Shown here: positions 27,500 to 34,737 of the stretch, piece by piece | Layout: every line of letters starts with the position of its first letter | Position numbering within the stretch: position 1 is the stretch's first letter | From: Alcaligenaceae bacterium 429 | GTDB lineage: Bacteria > Pseudomonadota > Gammaproteobacteria > Burkholderiales > Burkholderiaceae_B | Direction: 5' to 3' | Assembly: GCA_004791645.1 (NCBI GenBank) | Contig: SRSN01000001.1 | Span: forward strand, 1-48,099 | DNA length: 48,099 nt | Program-made: the position numbers and the translations under genes | The notes under the pieces: generated by a model | Database searches by the model: none | The model's input: the letters and a program-made list of their open reading frames with translations, nothing else | What the model was told of the DNA's origin: nothing

Positions 27500-28141
27500 A
27501 TGAGTCAGATTACGACACAGCCCGAAGAAAACGGGGTCGACGAGCAGAAGCCTGCCGATCCTTCGCGCCGTTTCTGGGTCACTACTGCCTGTGCGGTTGG
27601 AGGTGTCGCCGGGGTTGGCGCCGCCGTTCCGTTTGTCGGGTCATTCGCCCCGTCAGCCAAAGCCCGCGCTGCAGGTGCTCCTGTAGAAGTAGATATCTCC
27701 ACACTCGCTCCTGGCGAAATGCGTACTGTAGAGTGGCGCGGTAATCCCATTTGGATTATGTACCGCACTCCAGAGCAACTCGCCGAGCTTAGCAAGCACG
27801 ATAACCAATTGGCTGACCCCGATTCAAATCGTCCCGGTTTCACCCCGGCTTACGCTAAAAACGAGTACCGCTCACGCCGCCCAGAAATTTTTGTCTGTAT
27901 CGGTATTTGCACTCACCTTGGTTGCTCCCCCACCCCTCGTCTGAATTCCGGTGCCCAGCCTGGCCTACCCAGCGATTGGGATGGCGGTTTTCTATGCCCC
28001 TGTCACGGTTCTACCTTTGATCTTGCCGGGCGCGTGTACATGAACAAACCTGCACCCGATAACCTGGAAATTCCTCCTTACGAGTTTTCTGCCGACGGCA
28101 ACCGCATCATGATTGGTGTGGACGAAAACAATAAGGCATAA
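27500..28141 (+). CDS. petA: Cytochrome bc1 Rieske iron-sulfur subunit
   Basis: This is the [2Fe-2S] subunit of ubiquinol:cytochrome c oxidoreductase. The 213-residue protein begins with a Tat-type signal anchor: SRRFWVTTACAVGGVAGVG, with twin arginines at 23-24. Cluster ligands are in CTHLGC (137-142) and CPCHGS (166-171), each giving a cysteine and a histidine plus the disulfide cysteine. ATG 27500 follows AAGGA and is preferred to the frame start at 27461, which would put the arginines too far from the N-terminus. First gene of petABC. It needs the TatABC system encoded 3.5 kb upstream. Confidence 0.96.
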   Translation: MSQITTQPEENGVDEQKPADPSRRFWVTTACAVGGVAGVGAAVPFVGSFAPSAKARAAGAPVEVDISTLAPGEMRTVEWRGNPIWIMYRTPEQLAELSKHDNQLADPDSNRPGFTPAYAKNEYRSRRPEIFVCIGICTHLGCSPTPRLNSGAQPGLPSDWDGGFLCPCHGSTFDLAGRVYMNKPAPDNLEIPPYEFSADGNRIMIGVDENNKA

Positions 28142-28176
28142 GACATACAATTTTCAAAGATTAAAGGAGCCGTTTC

Positions 28177-29565
28177 ATGGCTGGTGAGAAAACCGTCGAA
28201 ACGACAGGACTCTTAGGATGGATTGATAGACGCTTCCCGCTGTCATCACTCTTTAAAGAGCATATGTCGGAGTACTATGCGCCAAAGAACTTCAACTTCT
28301 GGTATTTCTTTGGTTCGCTGGCACTGTTAGTGCTGGTCATTCAAATCGTGACCGGGATTTTCCTGGTAATGAACTACAAGCCTGATGCTGCATTGGCCTT
28401 TGCCTCTGTGGAATACATCATGCGCGAAGTACCGGGTGGCTGGATCATCCGTTACATGCACTCCACCGGCGCCTCCATGTTCTTCGTGGTGGTATACCTG
28501 CACATGCTGCGCGGCCTGATTTACGGCTCATACCGCAAACCTCGTGAGCTGGTCTGGATCTTCGGTGTGGCACTGTTCCTCTGTTTGATGGCGGAAGCCT
28601 TCTTGGGTTACCTGTTACCGTGGGGCCAGATGTCCTACTGGGGTGCACAGGTGATCGTGAACTTGTTTGCCGCCATTCCATTCATTGGCCCTGAGTTGGC
28701 GATTTGGATCCGTGGTGACTACGTAGTGTCTGACGCTACTCTGAACCGCTTCTTTGCCTTGCACGTAATTGCGATTCCTTTGGCCATTATTGGTTTGGTA
28801 GTTGCTCACATCATCGCGCTGCACGAAGTGGGCTCTAACAACCCAGACGGCGTAGAAATCAAAGAAGGCCCCAAAGATGCCAAAGGCAACCCTCTGGATG
28901 GCATTCCTTTCCACCCTTACTACTCCGTACACGATATCGTGGGCGTAGCTGGGTTCCTGATCGTGTTCGCGGCTATTTTGTTCTTCGCTCCAGAAATGGG
29001 TGGGTACTTCTTGGAATACAACAACTTCATTCCAGCTGACCCAATGAAGACACCTCCGCACATTGCTCCGGTTTGGTACTTCACACCGTTCTACTCCATG
29101 TTGCGTGCAACGACTGCCGATTTCACATGGATTCTGGCTGGTTCTGCGGTATTGGCTGCTGTGGTCTTGTTCTTCAAGAGCCGTCAGCCCGGTATTTTGC
29201 GCCTGATTGCACCAGTTATCCTGTTGGGCGTAGCTGTAGCACTGAAAATTTTTGACGCGAAATTCTGGGGCGTGGTCTCCATGGGTGGCGCTGTAGTGAT
29301 TCTGTTCTTCTTGCCTTGGCTAGATGCATCACCAGTGAAATCCATCCGTTACCGTCCTACCTGGCACAAATTCCTGTACGCGATTTTCTTCATTAACTTC
29401 GTGATACTGGGTTACCTAGGTACACAACCACCAAACGACCTGTTCAACCTGCTGAGCCAAATTGGCACCGTTATCTATCTGGCATTCTTCTTCTTGATGC
29501 CTGTGTGGAGCCGCATGGGTACATTTAAGCAGGTACCGGATCGCGTGACCTTTCGCGCTCACTAG
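28177..29565 (+). CDS. petB: Cytochrome bc1 cytochrome b subunit
   Basis: This is the membrane core of the bc1 complex with the two b-type hemes and the quinone sites. It has 462 residues, a typical length for betaproteobacteria, and eight or more hydrophobic segments. Visible markers are GWIIRYMHSTGASMFFVVVYLHMLRGL and later RFFALHVIAIPLAIIGLVVAHIIALHEVGSNNP (heme-ligating histidines), PWGQMSYWGAQVI (Qo region), and the PEWY-equivalent stretch IAPVWYFTPFYSMLRA, where the usual PEW is PVW. A GGAG lies upstream of the ATG. It lies between petA and petC. Confidence 0.96.
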   Translation: MAGEKTVETTGLLGWIDRRFPLSSLFKEHMSEYYAPKNFNFWYFFGSLALLVLVIQIVTGIFLVMNYKPDAALAFASVEYIMREVPGGWIIRYMHSTGASMFFVVVYLHMLRGLIYGSYRKPRELVWIFGVALFLCLMAEAFLGYLLPWGQMSYWGAQVIVNLFAAIPFIGPELAIWIRGDYVVSDATLNRFFALHVIAIPLAIIGLVVAHIIALHEVGSNNPDGVEIKEGPKDAKGNPLDGIPFHPYYSVHDIVGVAGFLIVFAAILFFAPEMGGYFLEYNNFIPADPMKTPPHIAPVWYFTPFYSMLRATTADFTWILAGSAVLAAVVLFFKSRQPGILRLIAPVILLGVAVALKIFDAKFWGVVSMGGAVVILFFLPWLDASPVKSIRYRPTWHKFLYAIFFINFVILGYLGTQPPNDLFNLLSQIGTVIYLAFFFLMPVWSRMGTFKQVPDRVTFRAH

Positions 29566-29584
29566 GACTCAACACGGATAGACC

Positions 29585-30436
29585 ATGATTAAGAAACTAT
29601 TTGGAATCTTGGCGTTGTCCCTGTCTTGCTCGGTGGCGGTTGCCGCCGAAGCAGGCTACCCGTTGGAAAGCGCCCCTAATCGCATTACCGACATGCCTGC
29701 ACTGCAAAACGGTGCAAAGCTGTTCGTTAATTACTGTTTGAACTGTCACAGTGCCAACTCCATGCGCTACAACAAGCTCACGGAAATTGGCCTGACAGAC
29801 GAAGAAATCCGCAAGAACTTACTGTTCACGGGTGAAAAAGTTGGTGATTTAATGACCATCGCCATGACACCTGCTGACGGTAAACAATGGTTTGGCGCTA
29901 CGCCTCCAGACCTGTCTGTGACTGCGCGTGCCCTGTCTACCAACTTGGGCCCTAGCGGTACTGACTACATCTACACCTACTTGCGTACGTTTTACCGTGA
30001 CGTGAACCGTCCTACCGGTTGGGATAACTTGGTATTCCCAAGCGTAGGTATGCCGCATGCGTTGTGGCAGCGTCAGGGTCATACTCAAGTAGAACGCACC
30101 ACCGTTGCTGAAGCTGTGGGCGCAGATGGCAAACCATCTTGGGTACGTACTGTGACCAACTTTGATCAGTACGGTTTCTCTAGCAGCAAACAAGAAACAC
30201 TGCCCGCCGACTACAAAGGTGGCGCTAGTGAATCGGTTAAATACACACCGGTGAATGCATCGCAAGCTAGCGAGTTTGCTAGCGATGTAGCTGACCTGAG
30301 CAACTTTATGCAATGGATGGCAGAACCTGTACAAAATACCCGTAAGAAAATTGGGTATGCTGTGATAGGCTTCTTGCTGATCTTCTTCTTTGTTGCTTGG
30401 CGTCTAAACAAAGCCTACTGGCGCGACATCAAGTAA
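29585..30436 (+). CDS. petC: Cytochrome c1
   Basis: This is the c-type heme subunit of bc1, which passes electrons to soluble cytochrome c. The 283-residue protein has a Sec signal (cleavage near VAAEAGY), the heme-binding CLNCH at 51-55, a second-ligand methionine probably in the VGMPHALW region, and a C-terminal membrane anchor (GYAVIGFLLIFFFVAWRLNKAYW). It starts 19 bases after petB. A hairpin follows its stop. Confidence 0.95.
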   Translation: MIKKLFGILALSLSCSVAVAAEAGYPLESAPNRITDMPALQNGAKLFVNYCLNCHSANSMRYNKLTEIGLTDEEIRKNLLFTGEKVGDLMTIAMTPADGKQWFGATPPDLSVTARALSTNLGPSGTDYIYTYLRTFYRDVNRPTGWDNLVFPSVGMPHALWQRQGHTQVERTTVAEAVGADGKPSWVRTVTNFDQYGFSSSKQETLPADYKGGASESVKYTPVNASQASEFASDVADLSNFMQWMAEPVQNTRKKIGYAVIGFLLIFFFVAWRLNKAYWRDIK

Positions 30437-30445
30437 TGTCTTGTG

Positions 30446-30472
30446 ACCATGCTGCCTACACGGCAGCATGGT
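30446..30472 (+). terminator. Hairpin after petC
   Basis: A perfect 11-bp stem (30446-30456 with 30462-30472) and five-base loop lie ten bases after the petC stop. The T tract is weak (AATCTTG), so it may only partly stop transcription into sspA. Confidence 0.55.
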
Positions 30473-30551
30473 AATCTTGCAAAGACGCCGGTATTATTAT
30501 CAGAGCCTATGCTGGCTCTTGTTTTTATTTCTACGACTGGAAATCCTCACT

Positions 30552-31163
30552 ATGATGGTACTCTACTCTGGAACTACATGCCCCTTCTCACAACGCTGCC
30601 GTTTTGTGTTGTTTGAGAAAGGCATGGATTTCGAGATTCGCGATATTGACTTGTACAACAAGCCCGAAGACATCGCCGTCATGAATCCATATGGCCAGGT
30701 ACCTATTCTGGTTGAGCGCGAACTGGTTCTGTACGAGTCCAACATCATCAACGAATACATTGATGAGCGTTTCCCGCATCCTCAGTTGATGCCTGCAGAC
30801 CCCACCATGCGCGCCCGCACACGCCTGTTCCTGTACAACTTTGAGCGCGAACTGTTTACTTACGTTTCCATCTTGGAAGATCGTAGACAAGCAGCCGACC
30901 CTAAAGCTCAGGAAAAAGCCCGTGCGCAGATCCGCGACCATTTGGCTCAGTTGGCTCCAATTCTGACCAAAAACAAATACATGTTGGGCGAAGAGTTCTC
31001 CATGCTAGACGTGGCTATTGCTCCATTGCTATGGCGCTTGGACCACTACGGTATTGAACTGCCCAAGAGCGCTGCTCCAGTACAAAAGTACGCCGAGCGC
31101 GTGTTCTCCCGTCCGGCCTTCATTGAGGCACTGACACCATCCGAAAAAGTCATGCGTCGCTAA
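30552..31163 (+). CDS. sspA: Stringent starvation protein A (GST-fold RNA polymerase-associated)
   Basis: This is a 203-residue glutathione-transferase-fold protein that, in E. coli, binds RNA polymerase during starvation. The thioredoxin-like N-domain begins MMVLYSGTTCPFSQRCRFVLFEKGMDFE, and NPYGQVPILVERELVLYESNIINEYIDERFPHP is typical. The helical C-domain ends in PSEKVMR. ATG 30552 is chosen because the family N-terminus begins there; the frame from 30468 would add an unlikely leader. It is paired with sspB five bases downstream, as in E. coli, and follows petABC. Confidence 0.94.
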   Translation: MMVLYSGTTCPFSQRCRFVLFEKGMDFEIRDIDLYNKPEDIAVMNPYGQVPILVERELVLYESNIINEYIDERFPHPQLMPADPTMRARTRLFLYNFERELFTYVSILEDRRQAADPKAQEKARAQIRDHLAQLAPILTKNKYMLGEEFSMLDVAIAPLLWRLDHYGIELPKSAAPVQKYAERVFSRPAFIEALTPSEKVMRR

Positions 31164-31168
31164 ACACT

Positions 31169-31606
31169 ATGCAAGAGACTTCTACCAAACCCTACATGAT
31201 TCGTGCTCTGCACGAATGGTGCACTGATAACGGCTACACACCGTACATTGTGGTCACTGTGGACGACAACACCGTTGTTCCTCCCGGTTACGTACAAGAC
31301 GGACAAATCACGCTGAACTTAGATTTGCTCGCTACCAATCAACTTATTCTTGGTAACGACTACATCGAGTTTCAGGCACGATTTGGTGGTGTTGCCGAAG
31401 ATCTATTTGTGCCCGTTGCTGCCGTCAGCGCGATTTATGCGCGTGAGACAGGTGCCGGTATGGGGTTTGAGGTCTCTGAGTCCCCTGTCTATCCGGGGAC
31501 AAACAGCACATCTGATTCAGCACCAGCCGCCACACCAGCGCCGGCAACTGAAAATAACGAATCACGTGCAGCGGATAAAGCGCCGCACCTGAAGATCGTT
31601 AAGTAA
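31169..31606 (+). CDS. sspB: ClpXP protease specificity-enhancing factor SspB
   Basis: SspB delivers ssrA-tagged proteins to ClpXP. The 145-residue protein has the folded tag-binding domain (about 1-105: KPYMIRALHEWCTDNGYTPYIVVTVDD, LNLDLLATNQLILGNDYIEFQARFGG, FVPVAAVSAIYARETG). A flexible proline/alanine/threonine-rich linker follows, then a short basic-hydrophobic C-terminus APHLKIVK, which matches the ClpX-docking peptide of the family. It closes the sspAB pair before a strong terminator. Confidence 0.95.
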   Translation: MQETSTKPYMIRALHEWCTDNGYTPYIVVTVDDNTVVPPGYVQDGQITLNLDLLATNQLILGNDYIEFQARFGGVAEDLFVPVAAVSAIYARETGAGMGFEVSESPVYPGTNSTSDSAPAATPAPATENNESRAADKAPHLKIVK

Positions 31607-31640
31607 CAGACGGCTGAACTGTCTAGCGCCTTAGGGCTAC

Positions 31641-31676
31641 AAAAAAGCCTACCTGTTTGCAGGTAGGCTTTTTTAC
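31641..31676. terminator. Bidirectional terminator between sspB and cysW
   Basis: A 15-bp stem (31641-31655 with 31660-31674) has a six-A run on the left and a six-T run on the right, so it ends sspAB and, on the other strand, the cysW message. The cysW side therefore has no room for a further gene. Confidence 0.93.
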
Positions 31677-31736
31677 GCCTGTGGATAAGGTTTACGTGAT
31701 GCAACTACTGTCCACAAAAACCTCCTGTGTATAACG

Positions 31737-32567
31737 TTAGTTCTGCGGTGCAGCTTTATTTTGCTGTAAACGCCATTCCAATAGACTTTTGAGTCCCACC
31801 GTCAGGATCGCCATACCCGCCAACAAGGCAGCAGCGGTAAAGGCAGCAGCCGTTTTGTAGTCGTTATTCAATTGCTCTACTAGCAACGACAGGGTAAGTG
31901 TTTGGTTCATCACCGTACCAGACACCACCGATACCGCACCAAACTCACCAATAGCCCGCGCGTTAGTCAGCACCACACCATATACCAAGCCCCAACGGAT
32001 GTTAGGCATGGTCACCTGCCAAAAAATCTGCCAGCCTGACGCACCCAGACTCAGAGCCGCTTCTTCTTGCTCGCTGCCCAATGTTTGCATCACAGGAATC
32101 AGAATACGAGCCACATACGGTACGGTTACGAATATAGTGACCATCACAATGCCCGGCCACGCAAACATCAACTGCACGTTATGAGCCCCTAACCAGCGAC
32201 CCATCATGGTTTCAGCACCGTACACCACCAAATAACATAGACCGGCTACCACGGGCGATACAGCGTATGGGATGTCCACAAACAGGCTCAGCAGGCGTTT
32301 GCCTCGGAACTGGTAATGCGTCATACACCATGCCAGCAAGATACCGAACACCATGTTTAATGGCACGCTTAACAGCGCCACAAAGATCGTCAGACCAATT
32401 GCATGCTGCATGAAGTCTTCGCTCAGGTTTTCAGTCAGCAGTGTCCAACCGCCCGCTATCACCTGACTAAAAATCAACGCCAGCGGGATGATGAGCATCA
32501 CCACCACCACGGCCAAGCCAGCACCTACTTGCAGCCACTGTCCAAAACTCTGGGGTTTCTTTCTCAT
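31737..32567 (-). CDS. cysW: Sulfate/thiosulfate ABC permease CysW
   Basis: This is one of two inner-membrane permeases of the sulfate importer. It has 276 residues and six hydrophobic segments. The EAA-type loop that contacts the ATPase is at EEAALSLGASGWQIFWQVTMPNI. The stretch GEFGAVSVVSGTVMNQTLTLSLLVEQLNNDY is typical of CysW. It overlaps cysT by four bases. In most proteobacteria cysA (the ATPase) follows; here a terminator follows instead. Confidence 0.93.
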   Translation of the reverse strand: MRKKPQSFGQWLQVGAGLAVVVVMLIIPLALIFSQVIAGGWTLLTENLSEDFMQHAIGLTIFVALLSVPLNMVFGILLAWCMTHYQFRGKRLLSLFVDIPYAVSPVVAGLCYLVVYGAETMMGRWLGAHNVQLMFAWPGIVMVTIFVTVPYVARILIPVMQTLGSEQEEAALSLGASGWQIFWQVTMPNIRWGLVYGVVLTNARAIGEFGAVSVVSGTVMNQTLTLSLLVEQLNNDYKTAAAFTAAALLAGMAILTVGLKSLLEWRLQQNKAAPQN

Positions 32568-33460
32568 GATCGTTGCCGTTGCCAGCCCAATAAACGTCCT
32601 TGCAGCACTTGCAGAACAAACAATAACAATAAGGAAGCCATCAATACCACTGACGCAATTGCGGCAGCAGCAGGGTAGTTGAACTCTTGCAAACGCACAA
32701 AAATCATCAACGATGTAACTTCTGTTTTGAAAGGCGCATTACCGGCAATCATGATCACCGCACCAAACTCACCCAAGCTACGAATAAAGGCTTGGGAAGC
32801 GCCTGTCACAATGGCAGGAATCAGTGGCGGCAATATGACTTTAAGGAAGATCTGCCAGCGGCGTGCGCCCAGCGTTTGTGCTACTTCTTCGTATTCTGTG
32901 CCCAGCTCTTCAATCACTGGCTGCACAATACGCACCACAAAGGGCAGACTGGTAAAGGTCATTGCCACCAAAATACCAGGATAGGCATAGGAAATCTTGA
33001 TGCCCATGGCAGCAAAGTATTGGCCCAACCAACCACCAGGTACAAACAGCGCAGCCAAAGTTAAGCCCGCAACTGACGTAGGCAACGCAAAGGGAATATC
33101 GACCAAGGCATCCATCATACGGCGGCCCCAGAAGTTATACCTAGTCGTCACCCACGCAATCAAGAAACCAATGAACGTTGCCGCAACGGTAGAGTAAAAG
33201 GCCGCACTTGCTGTGACCTTATAACTCTGCACCACCCTAGGATGCGAAATAGCACGCCAGTACTGTGCCCAACTCATGTCGCTAACGTAGATCAGCAATG
33301 CTGACAGCGGCAGCAAAACCACGATGGACAAATAGAAGAGGCTGAGTCCAAAGCTCAGCCCAAAACCCGGCAATATGGGTTTACGTAAGAAAAACCACTG
33401 ACGAACGGGGGAGGCCGTTACAGCCTTGTCCCCCGATGCAGTGTTAGACAATGTTGTCAT
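32564..33460 (-). CDS. cysT: Sulfate/thiosulfate ABC permease CysT (CysU)
   Basis: This is the partner permease of CysW. The 298-residue protein has six membrane spans after a polar N-terminus of about 30 residues. The EAA loop is EEVAQTLGARRWQIFLKVILPPLIPAIVTG, followed by RSLGEFGAVIMIAGNAPFKTEVTSLMIFVRLQEFNY, which identifies CysT/CysU. It lies 12 bases after sbp on the same strand, forming sbp-cysT-cysW. Confidence 0.93.
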   Translation of the reverse strand: MTTLSNTASGDKAVTASPVRQWFFLRKPILPGFGLSFGLSLFYLSIVVLLPLSALLIYVSDMSWAQYWRAISHPRVVQSYKVTASAAFYSTVAATFIGFLIAWVTTRYNFWGRRMMDALVDIPFALPTSVAGLTLAALFVPGGWLGQYFAAMGIKISYAYPGILVAMTFTSLPFVVRIVQPVIEELGTEYEEVAQTLGARRWQIFLKVILPPLIPAIVTGASQAFIRSLGEFGAVIMIAGNAPFKTEVTSLMIFVRLQEFNYPAAAAIASVVLMASLLLLFVLQVLQGRLLGWQRQRS

Positions 33461-33472
33461 AGCTAACTACTT

Positions 33473-34480
33473 TTACTGTGCCTGAATCTGATCCAACACG
33501 CCGTCTGTAGCAAAGTGCTTGGTTTGGATGTCTTTCCAAGAACCCAATACGTCGGTTGGGTTCACCAGTTTGACGTCAGCAAACTTGCCTGCATTTTCTT
33601 TGGCAACTTCGTCGTTGGTCACACGGTAGTTAAAGCCAGCCAGCAAACGCTGAATGTCGGGTGTGTACTGAAACTCCAGATACTCTGTCGCCACATCACG
33701 TGTTCCACGCTCGTCTACCACTTTATCCACAACCGCTACTGGGAACTCGGCCAACACGCTAGTTGGAGGCACTACGATCTCGAACTCTTGGTCTTTGAAC
33801 TCTTCACCGTTCACGATGTTCAGTTCTTCGGACTCAAATGTCAGCAATACGTCGCCTTGATCATTTTGAGCAAATGCCACTGTTGCACCACGACCGCCAG
33901 TGGGGAAGTTTTCTACGTTACCCAGCACCTGGCCTACAAATTCACGGATTTTGGCTTCGTCACCATCGAATTTTTCGTGGGCGTACAACCATGCACCTAA
34001 GTAGGTGTAACGTGCGTTACCGGAGGTTTTAGGGTTAGGGAACACCAAGCCTACGTCTTCACGGGCTAGATCATCCCAATCTTTGATGTTTTTGGGGTTG
34101 CCTTTACGCACCAAGAAAGCGATGGTGCTGTAGTAAGGCGAGCTGTTGTTAGGCAAACGCTCGGCCCAATCGGCTGCCACGATATCGCGGTCTGCCAAAA
34201 TATCGATGTCGGTCACTTGGTTAAAGGTCACCACATCCACTTTTTTACCTTGGATGATATCTTGAGCCTGTCTGGAAGTACCTGCGAAAGATTGGTCGAT
34301 TTTGATGTCTTCGCCGGTCTTCTGCTTCCAATGCTCAGCAAATTTCGGATTCACCGCAGCAAAGGTTTCGCGCGCCACATCAAACGAGGCATTCAAGATA
34401 CTGGTTTGGGCCACCGCAGCTGTGCTGGCGGCCGTAGCAACCAAGGCAAGCGCTCCAACAATTTTCTTCAGATTCATCAT
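33473..34480 (-). CDS. sbp: Periplasmic sulfate-binding protein
   Basis: This is a 335-residue periplasmic binding protein for sulfate (possibly thiosulfate), which feeds CysTW. A Sec signal of about 23 residues ends at AVAQ. The mature protein begins with LNASFDVARETFAAVNPKFAEHW, followed by IDQSFAGTSRQAQDIIQGKKVDVVTFNQVTDID and VRKGNPKNIKDWDDLAREDVGLVFPNPKTSGNARYTYLGAW, all standard for Sbp/CysP. Two adjacent ATG codons (34480 and 34477) follow GGGG; either may be used. It opens the sbp-cysTW operon, expected to be under CysB control, and is divergent from the BCCT gene. Confidence 0.93.
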   Translation of the reverse strand: MMNLKKIVGALALVATAASTAAVAQTSILNASFDVARETFAAVNPKFAEHWKQKTGEDIKIDQSFAGTSRQAQDIIQGKKVDVVTFNQVTDIDILADRDIVAADWAERLPNNSSPYYSTIAFLVRKGNPKNIKDWDDLAREDVGLVFPNPKTSGNARYTYLGAWLYAHEKFDGDEAKIREFVGQVLGNVENFPTGGRGATVAFAQNDQGDVLLTFESEELNIVNGEEFKDQEFEIVVPPTSVLAEFPVAVVDKVVDERGTRDVATEYLEFQYTPDIQRLLAGFNYRVTNDEVAKENAGKFADVKLVNPTDVLGSWKDIQTKHFATDGVLDQIQAQ

Positions 34481-34579
34481 TAACCCCGCAATATATTTGA
34501 GTGACTGCAACGGCAAAACCGTTTATCCATGAAGTGCATTATGCAGAGTCACCATATAAATACGAACGATAATGTACTC

Positions 34580-34609
34580 ATTCACTTATTACTTTAAGAA
34601 ATAATGAAT
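34580..34609. promoter_or_regulatory. AT-rich imperfect inverted repeat upstream of sbp
   Basis: ATTCACTTATT (34580-34590) is mirrored by AATAATGAAT (34600-34609) with one bulge. It lies about 100 bases upstream of sbp, where an activator such as the LysR-type CysB would sit. CysB sites are too degenerate to confirm by eye. Confidence 0.3.
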
Positions 34610-34656
34610 CACTTGAAACCTGCCTCGCACAGCAGACTTAATTAAGAATTCCTGAC

Positions 34657-34679
34657 AATGATTACATATGCTAATCATT
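34657..34679. promoter_or_regulatory. Perfect 8-bp inverted repeat upstream of the BCCT gene
   Basis: AATGATTA (34657-34664) and TAATCATT (34672-34679) are exact inverse complements around a seven-base centre that itself contains CATATG. It lies 59 bases before the BCCT start codon. The form suggests an operator for a dimeric regulator. It has some likeness to Fur-type AT-rich boxes, but spacing differs from the consensus. Confidence 0.45.
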
Positions 34680-34737
34680 CGTGCCAGAATGATTTCTGAT
34701 AAACTAATAGCCTTTAAAACACGAGCATAAAAGGTCT

